This document shows, piece by piece, positions 17,086 to 26,083 of a DNA stretch of 64,000 nt. A program made the position numbers and the translations under genes. Origin of the DNA: Dermabacteraceae bacterium TAE3-ERU27 (lineage in GTDB: Bacteria > Actinomycetota > Actinomycetes > Actinomycetales > Dermabacteraceae). The DNA is taken from contig JAHUUL010000001.1 in NCBI GenBank assembly GCA_019218415.1, positions 496,001 to 560,000 of the forward strand. Direction: 5' to 3'. The notes under the pieces are model-generated. The model saw only the letters and a program-made list of their open reading frames with translations. It did no database searches and was not told where the DNA came from. Position 1 is the first letter of the stretch; each line of letters begins with the position of its first letter.

Positions 17086-17706
17086 TTAGAGGGAGCGTCC
17101 CCGCCGCAGCAGGCTGCCGTTAATCTTTCTGCGCGGTGCGTCGGAGGCCAGGTAAAGCTCGAACAGCTGGTTCTGCACGTCGGCCACGACGAGTGAGCGT
17201 ATATGCGCGATGCCGTAGCGGCAGGACCAGTCGGTTAGGGACGTATCATCGCCGTCCAGCAGGCGCAGCGCCACTGACCGGGGACGCAACCGGGTGACGA
17301 TACCCCTCTCATTCATGCCGTCGTCCAGCGTGAGCGAGATCAGGTGGGCGTTTTCCTGGGCTTCGGCGAGGCAGGCGTGCAGCGGCTCGCCGCCGCCCGC
17401 GAGAGGCCCGGCCAACAGTTCGCTGAGCCGTGCGGTGAGGCGCTGCGGATCGAAGCGTTCGGGGGAGTGGGAGCGGGCGGCCTCGGCGCAAAAACTAAGG
17501 TAGGGCGATTCGGTCACGGTCTTGCGGGGCACGTCGTCCCGCAGCAGCAGGAGCGAGTCGAGCCGGGCTTCGGTGTCGATGGTTCCGTACAGGGTCCAGC
17601 CGGCGGCGCTGTGCAGCGGGTAGCCGACGGTGAAGATGTCGTATTCCTCGGGATCTAGGTGCAGTTCCAGCAGCGGAGTATCGCGGATATCGGGTGCGGT
17701 GTTCAC
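17086..17706 (-). CDS. Unrecognised protein, paralogue of its upstream neighbour
   Basis: I do not recognise a family. It is a 206-residue soluble protein with no signal peptide or membrane segment. The first two thirds align by eye with the 17732-18280 protein: YPLHSAAGWTLYGTIDTEARLD against YRLHRDGETSAFATIDTNGTLD, then PYLSF against GYLDF and SPERFDPQRL against TPAQFDPAGL. The C-terminal part (SCRYGIAHIRSL, NQLFELYLAS) also corresponds. The GTG start at 17706 is preceded by GGAAGAA. Twenty-five bases separate it from the upstream paralogue, so they form an operon. The function cannot be inferred. Confidence 0.7.
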   Translation of the reverse strand: MNTAPDIRDTPLLELHLDPEEYDIFTVGYPLHSAAGWTLYGTIDTEARLDSLLLLRDDVPRKTVTESPYLSFCAEAARSHSPERFDPQRLTARLSELLAGPLAGGGEPLHACLAEAQENAHLISLTLDDGMNERGIVTRLRPRSVALRLLDGDDTSLTDWSCRYGIAHIRSLVVADVQNQLFELYLASDAPRRKINGSLLRRGRSL

Positions 17707-17731
17707 GGGTACTTCTTCCGGGGATCGGGGC

Positions 17732-18280
17732 CTAGCCCAGGCCGAGGTGTTTCTGGAGCAGGATCTTTTGTTGGCTCGCGTACTCGAGCAGGCGGATGTC
17801 GGCCAGGCGCACGCTGGTTTCTTCCTCGGCCAGCGTCATCGTTTTCATGTCTAGCTGGCGCAGGGCGAGGGCAGCGTCGTCCAGGGTGACGGGCAGGCCC
17901 ACCAACATCAGGTCGCTATCCGCCACGGCGATGCTGACCAGGCCACTGCACGCTATCGCGTCCCGCAGACAGGCGGTAATGCTCCAGTCGGCCCGTTCCG
18001 TGAGTTCCGACAGACCCGCCGGATCAAACTGAGCGGGGGTGTAGGTGGATACCACGTGCCGGTAAAAGTCCAGGTAACCGGATTCCCGCAAGATGCTGCA
18101 GGGAACGTGGGAGGGGAACACCTCTATGGTGTCCAGCGTGCCGTTCGTATCGATGGTGGCGAACGCGGAGGTCTCCCCGTCCCGGTGCAGCCGGTAGGCG
18201 ATGCTGAGGGAGTTACCGGTAGAAAACTCGTGGTATAGCTCCACCGTGGGGAGGGTTTTTAGTTCTTGCGGGGAGGGCAT
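17732..18280 (-). CDS. Unrecognised protein, first of a tandem paralogous pair
   Basis: A 182-residue soluble protein with no recognised domain. It shares the TIDTNGTLD segment, a conserved GYLDFYRHV...FDPAGL block and a C-terminal (S)VRLADIRLLEYA region with the downstream 206-residue protein; identity is moderate, so the duplication is old. The ATG at 18280 follows AAAGGAC. The regular beta-strand/helix alternation and the repeated 'xTIDTxxxLDxxxxxxxxVP' block suggest an alpha/beta fold. There is no TA-like, secretion or phage neighbour. Both ends of the pair are bounded by intergenic space, so it is a stand-alone two-gene unit. Confidence 0.7.
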   Translation of the reverse strand: MPSPQELKTLPTVELYHEFSTGNSLSIAYRLHRDGETSAFATIDTNGTLDTIEVFPSHVPCSILRESGYLDFYRHVVSTYTPAQFDPAGLSELTERADWSITACLRDAIACSGLVSIAVADSDLMLVGLPVTLDDAALALRQLDMKTMTLAEEETSVRLADIRLLEYASQQKILLQKHLGLG

Positions 18281-18418
18281 GCGAAATGTCCTTTTACTAG
18301 CTATTCTTTTGCGCCGCCGCCCGGGGCGTGCGAATACAGGTTACCCCCACGGAGGAGGGAGGCGGCAGGCGGCGCTTCCCCGGGTCTGCCCCCGCTATTC
18401 AAGGGGGCGGGCAAAGAA

Positions 18419-18467
18419 AACCGCCGGCGCTGATTCGTGCAGCACCGGCGGTTCCCTTTTTAGTTTT
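18419..18467 (-). terminator. Intrinsic terminator after the SDR gene
   Basis: A 14-base stem (18419-18432 and 18440-18453, one mismatch) is followed on the minus strand by TTTTCTTTGC. T-rich sequence also lies on the plus side. Confidence 0.75.
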
Positions 18468-18482
18468 TAACCCGCGCAGGCT

Positions 18483-19262
18483 TTACTGGCAGGTCTGACC
18501 GCCGTCCACCAGCAGCACGTGACCGTTGATAAAGCCCGCGTCCTCGGAAAGCAGGAACGCGACAGCGCCCGCGATCTCCTCCGGGGTGCCCATGCGCTTT
18601 GCGGGGACTCGCGCCGTGAACTGGCGCTCCGCCGCTGCCGGGTCCTCCGGGTTCAGCTTCGCCATGGCCTCGGCCGCCATCGGGGTCTTGATACCACCGG
18701 GGGCTACGGCGTTCACCTGGATCCCCTTGGCCGCGAATTCGACCGCTGCCGCCTGCGTCATGCCCACCACGGCGTGCTTGGATGCGATGTATCCGTACTG
18801 GCTGGACCAGCCGCGCAGCCCGCCGATGGACGCGGTGTTGACGATGGCGCCGCTGCCCTGCTTCTCCATCTGCGCAAGCACGTGCTTGAGGCCAAGGAAC
18901 ACGCCGGTGGAGTTAATCTTCATGACGCGCTCGAACTCTTCGGCGGTGTAATCGTCCATCGGGAAACGCTTACCGTCGATGCCGGCGTTGTTGAAGAAGC
19001 CGTCGATGGAGCCGTATGCCTCCAGGGTGGCCGACACATACCCCTTAACGTGTTCCTCATTCGATACGTCGGCGGCGTAGGTGAGGACCTCAGCCTGCGG
19101 GGAACTTTCCAGCACCTGCTGCTTCGCGGTTGCTAGACCGTCCTCGCTGATGTCTACCAGGGTGAGTTTCGCGCCTTCGGACGCGAGGCGGAGAGCGGTA
19201 GAAAGGCCGATCCCGCCTGCGCCACCGGTAATGACTACTGCTTTACCCTCGAAACGTTTCAT
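18483..19262 (-). CDS. Short-chain dehydrogenase/reductase (SDR)
   Basis: A 259-residue classical SDR. The cofactor motif GGAGGIG is near residue 14, an acidic residue in LVDISEDG suggests NAD over NADP, and NNAG is present. The catalytic set is Ser in NTASIGG, Tyr and Lys in YGYIASKHA. The C-terminus ends DGGQTCQ, close to levodione reductase or glucose 1-dehydrogenase-like enzymes, but the substrate is not assignable. I chose ATG 19262, which has GGGAGG ten bases upstream; a 13-residue N-terminal extension to 19301 would precede the normal KAVVITGG start. It is transcribed alone and ends at a good terminator. Confidence 0.87.
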   Translation of the reverse strand: MKRFEGKAVVITGGAGGIGLSTALRLASEGAKLTLVDISEDGLATAKQQVLESSPQAEVLTYAADVSNEEHVKGYVSATLEAYGSIDGFFNNAGIDGKRFPMDDYTAEEFERVMKINSTGVFLGLKHVLAQMEKQGSGAIVNTASIGGLRGWSSQYGYIASKHAVVGMTQAAAVEFAAKGIQVNAVAPGGIKTPMAAEAMAKLNPEDPAAAERQFTARVPAKRMGTPEEIAGAVAFLLSEDAGFINGHVLLVDGGQTCQ

Positions 19263-19458
19263 AGTTTTCCAACCTCCCGGCTCATCGTTGTAGCGGTTCA
19301 CTCACCATAACAAGGTCGGCCGGAGAGTGGTATGGGGGAGGCGCAGTTGCCCGAGGCGGACGTGCAAAGATTATGCAATCAAAGAGCGCTCTAGGCAATG
19401 CGGTAATTAAAAACTTAGGTAGAACGGTTTGTTCTTAAATCGTCTTAAAAACGCTTCA

Positions 19459-20712
19459 TTATGATTCAGGTTGGATCTGCGTGTGAGAGGTACCCTCGCA
19501 CGGTTCTTCTCCGCTGGCATGTATGGCTTCAGATAGCAGCGCCAAGCTCGCTACTGCCGGGAGAGTCGTCACAGAGATCGCAGTCAGATACCAGGTGACC
19601 CCGTGGGCGGGGATGATTACGCCAGCCAGCAGTACCGAAAGACTGGACGCCCCCAAGAACACAAGGGTCTCTACCGAGTCCACGCGGGCCAGGTGCGCAT
19701 CGTCGGTCACGTATTGGCTGAGTGTCCCCACGTAGATGAACACTGCCACCCAGCAGCAGTCAAGCAAGAACAAGCCTGCCGCCAAGATAAAGAGGTTCTC
19801 TACGAACGTGAATCCGATAAGGATCGCTAGCACGCCCAGCAGGGCGGTGACGATGACGGTCCTGTAGCGGTCAATGGGGATAAACCGCTCTAGCAGCAGC
19901 GAGGCGGCGATCCCGCCGACACCCGAAGCTGCGAGGATGAACCCGACCTGCCACGAAGGAACACCCAGTGAGGACTTCAGGTACACGACTACCCCGTAGA
20001 TATATCCCGCGGTGGTCGCCCCCAAAGCAAACTGGACGAGCTGCGCGGACAGGAGCAACCGCGAGCGAAACACATAGGTAAATCCGTCAGTAATCTGCGC
20101 AGCGATACGTCGCGGAGCTATCGCACCAATTACGCTCTTCGTTGCTGACGATGGCGCGGGACGATCCGGTAGTGTCCGGTAAAGCACGGCGATGACCGCA
20201 GACATAGAAGCGGGCACGGCCAAGGCGATAGGCCCGCCAAGTAGGCTCACGATCCCGCCGGCCAGGGTCGGCCCGCCGATGGCGGCGACACCTTCGATTG
20301 TCTCCACCCGAGAGTTGTAATGCAGCAGTGACTGCCTGCCTAGCAACTGTGGAATATAGCCGGCGCTGGCAGCAATCCCGAGTTGAGAGGCCGCGCCCCT
20401 GAGGCATCCGACGCTTATAAAGACGGCAGTGTTTATCGCCCCGAACCAGAGCATTGCCCCCAGCAGCGCCAGACAGCCAGCCTCGACCAGGTATCCCGCG
20501 ATCACAATCGGCCGCCGGGGAAGCATGTCCGCAACGGCTGCCAGTGGGAGGGTGAGTATTAACTGGGTTAGCAGCGTCGCTCCGGCCAGCAGCGCGGCCA
20601 GAGACACCGAACCGGTAGCAGATAAAAACGCCAACGGAAGCGCCACCTGAGAAATCGCATCGGCGATGAGGTTAATTAGCGCCGTGGAATAAAGCCTGCG
20701 GTAAACTTCCAT
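19459..20712 (-). CDS. Major facilitator superfamily transporter
   Basis: A 417-residue integral membrane protein with about 12 predicted helices and the MFS loop motif DMLPRRP between helices 2 and 3. The pattern (macrolide-efflux/enterobactin-exporter-like half-domains, ALPLAFLSATGS) suggests a drug or metabolite exporter; the substrate is unknown. The start is placed at ATG 20712 (MEVYRRLYST); longer in-frame reading enters the adjacent tRNA-Gly and is not credible. It sits immediately 3' of that tRNA, a usual site for acquired genes, but no integrase or attachment repeat was seen. Confidence 0.8.
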   Translation of the reverse strand: MEVYRRLYSTALINLIADAISQVALPLAFLSATGSVSLAALLAGATLLTQLILTLPLAAVADMLPRRPIVIAGYLVEAGCLALLGAMLWFGAINTAVFISVGCLRGAASQLGIAASAGYIPQLLGRQSLLHYNSRVETIEGVAAIGGPTLAGGIVSLLGGPIALAVPASMSAVIAVLYRTLPDRPAPSSATKSVIGAIAPRRIAAQITDGFTYVFRSRLLLSAQLVQFALGATTAGYIYGVVVYLKSSLGVPSWQVGFILAASGVGGIAASLLLERFIPIDRYRTVIVTALLGVLAILIGFTFVENLFILAAGLFLLDCCWVAVFIYVGTLSQYVTDDAHLARVDSVETLVFLGASSLSVLLAGVIIPAHGVTWYLTAISVTTLPAVASLALLSEAIHASGEEPCEGTSHTQIQPES

Positions 20713-20748
20713 AGCGTTTTTCTCGTGTTCGTCAGACGATGCCTCTCT

Positions 20749-20822
20749 TGGAGCGGGTGACGGGAATCGAACCCGCGCTGTCAGCTTGGGAAGCTGAAGT
20801 TCTACCATTGAACTACACCCGC
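20749..20822 (-). tRNA. tRNA-Gly (anticodon CCC)
   Basis: All arms fold: acceptor GCGGGTG with CACCCGC, D-stem GTTC/GAAC, anticodon stem TCAGC/GCTGA around TTCCCAA, and T-loop TTCGATT. Discriminator U73 is followed by a genomically encoded CCA. Confidence 0.95.
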
Positions 20823-20903
20823 GCGTCACGCTCCCTTGCCGGGAGAGTGCGGACTACAGCATAACGCAGGGGTGGCTTCGGTGTCGACAGCGCCTTAATC
20901 GGG

Positions 20904-20909
20904 TAGATT
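20904..20909 (+). promoter_or_regulatory. Leaderless-type -10 element of dcd
   Basis: TAGATT ends six bases before the GTG at 20916; no ribosome-binding site is visible. Confidence 0.55.
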
Positions 20910-20915
20910 TGTGCC

Positions 20916-21512
20916 GTGCTACTTTCCGACCGTGACATCCGTGCCGCCATCGATTCTGGGCGTATCGCGCTGGATCCGTTCACGCCCGAGATGATCCAGC
21001 CCTCCTCCATGGACGTGCGGATCGATCGCTTCTTTAGACTGTTCAACAATCACCGCTATTCGGTGATCGATCCCGCCGAGCAGCAGGACGAACTAACCCG
21101 CCTGATAGAGGTAGCGCCCGACGAACCTTTCGTGCTGCACCCGGGCGAGTTCGTGCTGGCCTCCACCTACGAGGTCGTGACGCTGGGTGACGACGTGGCC
21201 GCGCGCCTGGAGGGCAAGAGTTCCCTCGGCCGCCTCGGCCTGCTCACCCACTCCACGGCGGGCTTCATCGATCCCGGCTTCTCCGGGCACGTCACGCTGG
21301 AACTCTCCAACATGGCCACGCTGCCCATCAAGCTCTGGCCCGGCATGAAGATCGGTCAGCTCTGCTTCTTTAATCTTTCTTCGCCAGCCGAAAACCCCTA
21401 CGGCAGCGAAGCGAACCTGAACCGTTACCTGGGCCAGCGCGGCCCGACGGCTTCGCGTTCCTACGAATCTTTCCACCGCACCGTAATCCCCGCTCCCAAG
21501 GAGGAGTCATGA
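20916..21512 (+). CDS. dcd: dCTP deaminase (possibly bifunctional dUMP-forming)
   Basis: A 198-residue enzyme beginning [11 protein letters not shown] with the family signatures [17 protein letters not shown] and [17 protein letters not shown], where the Glu of the last block is catalytic. It deaminates dCTP to supply dUTP/dUMP for thymidylate synthesis. Actinobacterial homologues such as that of M. tuberculosis are bifunctional and form dUMP directly; the length fits, but the distinction needs residue-level comparison. It starts at GTG 20916 on a probable leaderless mRNA and overlaps the next gene by four bases (ATGA at 21509). Confidence 0.92.
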   Translation: MLLSDRDIRAAIDSGRIALDPFTPEMIQPSSMDVRIDRFFRLFNNHRYSVIDPAEQQDELTRLIEVAPDEPFVLHPGEFVLASTYEVVTLGDDVAARLEGKSSLGRLGLLTHSTAGFIDPGFSGHVTLELSNMATLPIKLWPGMKIGQLCFFNLSSPAENPYGSEANLNRYLGQRGPTASRSYESFHRTVIPAPKEES

Positions 21513-22279
21513 ACCACCGTCTGCAGGTCCCCGAGGCGATCAGCGCCGAAGACGTTGAACTGCTGGTGCTGAACCGTTACCCGCGGGCCGAGAAGGACGA
21601 GGACGGCACCCTGCGCATCACCCGTCACTCTCGCCTCGTGCCGGGCGAAAAGGCGGGGGAGTGGATCGTGGAAACCCTGACTGAGCGCAACCCGGAAACC
21701 GCCGGAGCCGACGAGGATCGTCGCGGTTTTGTGCGTGCGTTCCCGGAGGGGGCACCGTGGCGCGAAGAAGGCCGCATCCTTGACCTGGTGCACGCGATTG
21801 CGCGCCGCACCGGTGGTGAGCTCATCACCGATAACGATGTGCGTCTTTCCCCGCACCGCTACTCGGTGCCCGATCTGCACATCGTCGCTGGCGAACAATT
21901 GCAGGGCCAGGACGCACTGGAGCTGGTGCGTACGCTCACTCCCACGGTTGAGCTGAAAGAGGACGGCGAACGCTACCTGCTGTCGGTCACCATCGGTAAG
22001 GGCGGCCATGTCGAGGTAGAGGTAGGCGCCGGGGACAGCGTGCCGTCTGCCCTGCTCTCCGTGGACTGGGTGCGAGAAGGGTTTGTTTCCTACCGTGTTA
22101 CCTACGTGCCCGATGACGAGGTCGAGCTTGTCACCGAGAAGCCTGATCGCGCTACCGTGCAGCGCTGGCGAGAGGCGTTCTACGCCTGCGGCGCAATCGC
22201 GCACGTGCTGCACGAAGAGGTAGGCGGCTACGTGTTGGACGGTGACGAGTTCCTGGTAGACCCCGCAGATTTGTCCTGA
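21509..22279 (+). CDS. Unrecognised soluble protein coupled to dcd
   Basis: A 256-residue acidic protein with no signal peptide, membrane segment or recognised domain. It overlaps dcd by four bases (ATGA) with AAGGAGG just upstream, so it is translated with it. The sequence falls into two halves: residues 1-130 (including [27 protein letters not shown]) and 130-256 ([29 protein letters not shown], then a helical [17 protein letters not shown]). The two halves could be related beta-rich units. Genomic coupling hints at nucleotide metabolism, but there is no direct evidence. Confidence 0.65.
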   Translation: MNHRLQVPEAISAEDVELLVLNRYPRAEKDEDGTLRITRHSRLVPGEKAGEWIVETLTERNPETAGADEDRRGFVRAFPEGAPWREEGRILDLVHAIARRTGGELITDNDVRLSPHRYSVPDLHIVAGEQLQGQDALELVRTLTPTVELKEDGERYLLSVTIGKGGHVEVEVGAGDSVPSALLSVDWVREGFVSYRVTYVPDDEVELVTEKPDRATVQRWREAFYACGAIAHVLHEEVGGYVLDGDEFLVDPADLS

Positions 22280-22290
22280 CGGGAAAACAG

Positions 22291-22752
22291 ATGGTGTCTA
22301 ACAGGAGTGCACAAGCCCGCAAACACGTTTTTGTGGTTGCGATTTGCGCGAGCAAGGTTTTCACTGCGGCGTTCATTCTCTGCGCGCCGTTTCTGGCACC
22401 TTACATAGTTACCTCCCGCTTTATGGCGGAAGTATTCCCGGCGATACTGCTCGGCATGGGGGCTTTCCTGGCGGTGCTCACCCTGTGGATGCTGCTTCCT
22501 CTGCGCAAGAGGTGCGACCAGCGCGAGGAAAGCTCGCGCCTGTGGCTGTTCCCCTGCGCGAGCTTCGTGTTTGTGGTTTTTGCTGCAGCGGCCTTTGGTA
22601 GCTGGTATCCGGTGGGTGAGGTTCCCGGCCATAGTCAGAGACCGGACAAGGTGTTCTCGTGGGAAAACGAGTACAAAAACAATCACCTGGCGCTGGTGGA
22701 TGTTATGCGCGGTGAAATTGCATCGCAGCTGGACGGCCCGACCGACGGCTAA
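22291..22752 (+). CDS. Small membrane protein of unknown function
   Basis: A 153-residue protein with three predicted transmembrane segments (about residues 12-32, 44-66 and 87-106) and a hydrophilic C-terminus (KVFSWENEYKNNHLALVDVM). It follows the dcd-linked gene by 11 bases, so it is probably in the same operon. No family was recognised. It converges with the membrane protein gene at 22773, leaving only 20 bases between stops. Confidence 0.55.
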   Translation: MVSNRSAQARKHVFVVAICASKVFTAAFILCAPFLAPYIVTSRFMAEVFPAILLGMGAFLAVLTLWMLLPLRKRCDQREESSRLWLFPCASFVFVVFAAAAFGSWYPVGEVPGHSQRPDKVFSWENEYKNNHLALVDVMRGEIASQLDGPTDG

Positions 22753-22772
22753 AACCTGAGTACGGCTAAAAC

Positions 22773-24080
22773 CTAGCTCTGCTGAGCGTCTACCAGCTTC
22801 TTTTCGCGCACAAAGCAGCGCACCATGTCTAGCATGCCGTAGACGAAGAAAATAATTAGCCCGCCGCCGAGCAGCACCCCCGCCCAGGCGAATGTCGGCA
22901 GGGAAGCGGGGCTAAATAAGATCAGCCCCAGCGCCAGGCTGGCCAGCGCTACCCGTAACCGAGGGGCGCGATCCATCGCCGCAAACGTCACCTTGGCTAC
23001 CTTGGGACCGCCTCCCATAACCACCGGCATTAAATAGCTCATCGCCCCGAACAACAGTTGCAACAGAAAGCCGGCAACCAGGGGGAGCGTCAGGGAGCGG
23101 GCGTAATAGCCCAGCAGAATCATGTCGGGGGCGGTTGCCGCGAACACCGCCAGCATCAGCGTGCATCCCGTGAGCCACACCATTGCGGATGCCATGGAGA
23201 GCGCGGCGAAACTGCGCGGGGGACGCGTCCAGGCGGTGCGCACCATGAGCACCAGGAAAAACACCAGGGCGCAGGCGTAGATGCCGGCTCCTAAAGCCAC
23301 CGCGAAAGGCAGCCCCGCAAGGGAGGCTGCGACCATTACGGCAACGGCCGCTAACAGCAGATAAAGCACGTATCTGGTGCGGTGCTCGTCCCCCTGTAGG
23401 AGGGGAGTGCGCAGCACCGTCGGCCAGAGAGTGACCAGGGTGCCGATCGCGGTAATCACCACGAACCCAAGGATATTCACGGCCATGTGTGCCACCACCA
23501 GGCGGCCATGCCACGGCCCCGCCTGCGGGAAAGCGAGTATTGCCCCGAAAAGCGCCCCCACCGGCATCAGGCAGGCGGCGGCGATGTAGAAACGCACCAC
23601 CATCGTGAAACGCGCGGGAAGCGCGGCGCGTACCTGCGCCGACAGCGCGGCCGCATACCAGGCCAGAGCGCCACCCGCGCCCACCGCGCCGAGGGCGGTC
23701 AAGTAGGGCAGATATAGCAGCATGCCCGCGCAGGTAATTAGCGTGGAGACGGTGAGGAGCTGAATGCGCCGCACCTGGCTGGCGCGAGTCTGCGCGGCCA
23801 GGCGGGTTTTTAACAGTGCCTCGGTGAAGTGCTGCCCCCACACCATGATCGATGTGCTGACCAAGCCCAGCGTCACCATGTGGATAAGCAGCCAGCGAGT
23901 GTCGTTCACCCAGCCGAGGGCGGAGCCGATTCCCGTCAGGATGAGCGCAAAAAGCCAGAAAGAAACGGGCCTGCCCGCCCGTCGGTGCCAGGAGCGGCGG
24001 CCGGTGTCCGGCAACTGCCCGCCCCTATTTTGTTGCGGGGTGCCTGTCCCAGGTTTCCCCGGCCCGGTGAGAGAGGGCAT
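22773..24080 (-). CDS. Polytopic membrane protein with conserved helix His residues (NnrS/copper-oxidase N-domain-like)
   Basis: A 435-residue protein with about eleven transmembrane helices after a basic 45-residue N-terminus. Histidines occur inside or at the end of helices (LLIHMVTLG, VWGQHFTEALL, RLVVAHMAVN), and a late helix has GAMSYLMPVVMGG. This resembles NnrS-like haem/copper membrane proteins and the membrane half of actinobacterial multicopper-oxidase fusions, but here there is no cupredoxin domain. A role in copper, haem or nitric-oxide stress is possible but inferred only from that resemblance. It follows two small membrane protein genes on the same strand with overlapping or adjacent ends. 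Confidence 0.55.
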   Translation of the reverse strand: MPSLTGPGKPGTGTPQQNRGGQLPDTGRRSWHRRAGRPVSFWLFALILTGIGSALGWVNDTRWLLIHMVTLGLVSTSIMVWGQHFTEALLKTRLAAQTRASQVRRIQLLTVSTLITCAGMLLYLPYLTALGAVGAGGALAWYAAALSAQVRAALPARFTMVVRFYIAAACLMPVGALFGAILAFPQAGPWHGRLVVAHMAVNILGFVVITAIGTLVTLWPTVLRTPLLQGDEHRTRYVLYLLLAAVAVMVAASLAGLPFAVALGAGIYACALVFFLVLMVRTAWTRPPRSFAALSMASAMVWLTGCTLMLAVFAATAPDMILLGYYARSLTLPLVAGFLLQLLFGAMSYLMPVVMGGGPKVAKVTFAAMDRAPRLRVALASLALGLILFSPASLPTFAWAGVLLGGGLIIFFVYGMLDMVRCFVREKKLVDAQQS

Positions 24081-24539
24081 TTAACCGTCTCTTTCGGGAT
24101 CGTAACCTGCGGGATCATCCTCCCGTTTGCTGAAGAACACCACCCCGAAACGGAGCAGGGCGATAAGCACAATCACGGCAACCACGGCGGTGATCGGGAT
24201 CGGCACGCCGGTCTTGGTGATAACGAACCAGATAATCACGACCGACAGCGCCATTAATACGGCGTCGCGTACCGCCGCCAGGAAACGCTGCTTGAGCCTT
24301 GCCTCGCGCATTTTGCGTGCCGCCACGGTGGAATATGCCGACGCGTTGACGGCGGCTTTCGCGCTGGCCTGGCGGGCGTCTTTGCGGATCTGTTCGGTCT
24401 GCACCTTGGCTGTGCGGCCCGCTGCGGTAGCCGCAATGCTGGCGTTCTTTAGGCTGCGTTGCGCTGCCTTCTTCGCGTCGGGTACCTGCTTGCGGGCGGT
24501 ATTTGCCGCCGCTTTCGCGTAGGTTTTCCAGTCAGCCAC
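24081..24539 (-). CDS. Small membrane protein with Ala-rich helical N-domain
   Basis: A 152-residue protein. Residues about 1-85 are a Lys/Ala/Arg-rich helix with coiled-coil character (AAANTARKQ, AQRSLKNASIAATAAGRTAK), then come two transmembrane segments (about 90-112 and 116-134) and an acidic tail. GTG 24539 has GAGGA six bases upstream and overlaps the stop of the preceding gene by eight bases, which is better than the GTG at 24581. The stop at 24081 directly abuts the next gene. The family is unknown. Confidence 0.6.
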   Translation of the reverse strand: MADWKTYAKAAANTARKQVPDAKKAAQRSLKNASIAATAAGRTAKVQTEQIRKDARQASAKAAVNASAYSTVAARKMREARLKQRFLAAVRDAVLMALSVVIIWFVITKTGVPIPITAVVAVIVLIALLRFGVVFFSKREDDPAGYDPERDG

Positions 24540-24813
24540 GGCGTTCCTCTTCCCTGTATTCGGCGCGGTCTTCCGGTGCAATTAGGGACTGCGCGCTGGC
24601 CGATCTATCGGAGCGGCCACGCGCGGGCAGGTATGACATGCCGACGTTAATTGCGACCGTCAAAATGATGCTGAGCACCAGCCCTTGGATGCCTATGCGC
24701 ATCCCGATCAGCTTTAGCAGCATAAAGATGCCCGTGACCATGACGGCGGAAAAGAAAAGTTGGTCGCTTATGCGCTGGCGAAGCGTGCGTGTGCGTCGTG
24801 CCATACCCTCCAT
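24532..24813 (-). CDS. Small membrane protein of unknown function
   Basis: A 93-residue protein (start ATG 24813, MEGMARRTRTL; an alternative ATG at 24804 is three codons in). Two transmembrane helices at about residues 22-38 and 43-62 are followed by a charged tail rich in Arg, Ser and Glu. It is first in a three-gene membrane-protein operon (24813 to 22773). No family was recognised. Confidence 0.55.
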   Translation of the reverse strand: MEGMARRTRTLRQRISDQLFFSAVMVTGIFMLLKLIGMRIGIQGLVLSIILTVAINVGMSYLPARGRSDRSASAQSLIAPEDRAEYREEERRG

Positions 24814-24919
24814 GCTAACGGCCCTGACCGGGAGGGGCTTTCTTCGACTAACCTGTAAGGGTTGCTGCACGGCACCCGCCGCCAGGGCGGGAAGCCCCGA
24901 TTAGGCGGAAGGACCCTGC

Positions 24920-26080
24920 GTGGACCTGTACGAATACCAGGCGCGTGACCTCTTTGAAAAGCACGGCGTGCCCGTGCTGGGCGGAATCGTGGCCGACACT
25001 CCCGACGCTGCGGCGGAGGCCGCAGAAAAACTTGCTGCCCCCCTAGTGGTGGTTAAAGCACAGGTTAAGACCGGGGGGCGCGGCAAGGCCGGCGGCGTGA
25101 AACTGGCGCGCGGCCCGCAAGAAGCACGCGCGGCGGCGGCAGCAATACTCGGCATGAACATCAAGGGCCACACCGTGAAGCGGGTACTGGTTGCGGAAGG
25201 TGCCGATATCGCGGCCGAATACTATTTCTCCATCGTGCTTGACCGTGCCGAGCGGCGGCTGCTGGCCATGTGCTCGCGCGAGGGCGGCGTGGAGATTGAA
25301 CAGCTTGCGAGCGAGCGCCCCGAAGCGCTGGCGCGCATCACTGTCGATCCCGGTGTCGGCATAGACGATGCCAAGGCTCGCGAAATTGTGAGTGCCGCCG
25401 GATTTGTCGGCGCTGAGGGCGAACGCGTGGCTCGCGTGCTGCCCGATCTGTGGCGGGTCTATCGGGACGAGGACGCCACGCTGGTTGAGGTAAACCCGCT
25501 GGTACTTACCACGGATGATCGCGTGCTCGCCCTGGACGGCAAGGTCAGCGTGGACGATAACGCGCGCTTCCGCCAGGATCACCACGCTGACCTTTCGGAC
25601 GATTCCGCGGTGGATCCGCTGGAGCTGCGTGCCCGCGAACTCGGACTCAACTACGTCAAGCTGGACGGCACCGTGGGCGTTATCGGAAACGGTGCGGGAC
25701 TAGTTATGTCCACCCTCGATGTGGTTTCCTACGCCGGGCAAAAGCCCGCAAACTTCCTCGACATCGGCGGGGGAGCGTCGGCCCAGGTGATGGCTAACGG
25801 CCTGGAGGTAATTCTTTCCGACCCGCAGGTACGTTCTGTGTTCGTCAACATCTTCGGTGGTATCACCGCTTGCGATCAGGTGGCTAACGGCATTCTGGGA
25901 GCGCTGGCGGAACTGGGCGAGTCCGCGCATAGCCCGCTGGTGGTACGCCTGGATGGCAACGGCGTGGAAGAGGGCAGGCGCATCCTTTCTGAGGCCGGGC
26001 ATCCCCTGGTGCACGTTGTGGAGACGATGGATGACGCGGCCGTGCTGGCGGCACGCCTGGCCGCAGGAAACGAGGCGTAA
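24920..26080 (+). CDS. sucC: Succinyl-CoA synthetase beta subunit (ADP-forming)
   Basis: A 386-residue ATP-grasp subunit that, with SucD, interconverts succinyl-CoA and succinate with substrate-level phosphorylation in the citric acid cycle. Visible landmarks are the opening [55 protein letters not shown] and NIFGGI. The start is GTG 24920, seven bases after GGAAGGA. Three bases separate it from sucD, a standard two-gene operon. Length and motifs are normal. Confidence 0.95.
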   Translation: MDLYEYQARDLFEKHGVPVLGGIVADTPDAAAEAAEKLAAPLVVVKAQVKTGGRGKAGGVKLARGPQEARAAAAAILGMNIKGHTVKRVLVAEGADIAAEYYFSIVLDRAERRLLAMCSREGGVEIEQLASERPEALARITVDPGVGIDDAKAREIVSAAGFVGAEGERVARVLPDLWRVYRDEDATLVEVNPLVLTTDDRVLALDGKVSVDDNARFRQDHHADLSDDSAVDPLELRARELGLNYVKLDGTVGVIGNGAGLVMSTLDVVSYAGQKPANFLDIGGGASAQVMANGLEVILSDPQVRSVFVNIFGGITACDQVANGILGALAELGESAHSPLVVRLDGNGVEEGRRILSEAGHPLVHVVETMDDAAVLAARLAAGNEA

Positions 26081-26083
26081 AGA

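Noticed and set aside
19459-20829. MFS transporter at tRNA-Gly as a genomic island
   Set aside because: No integrase, attachment repeat of the tRNA 3' end or clear composition break was seen; adjacency alone is weak evidence.
24846-24868. DtxR-like sequence upstream of sucC (CTAACCTGTAAGGGTT)
   Set aside because: Half-sites are not in the inverted arrangement of a DtxR box.
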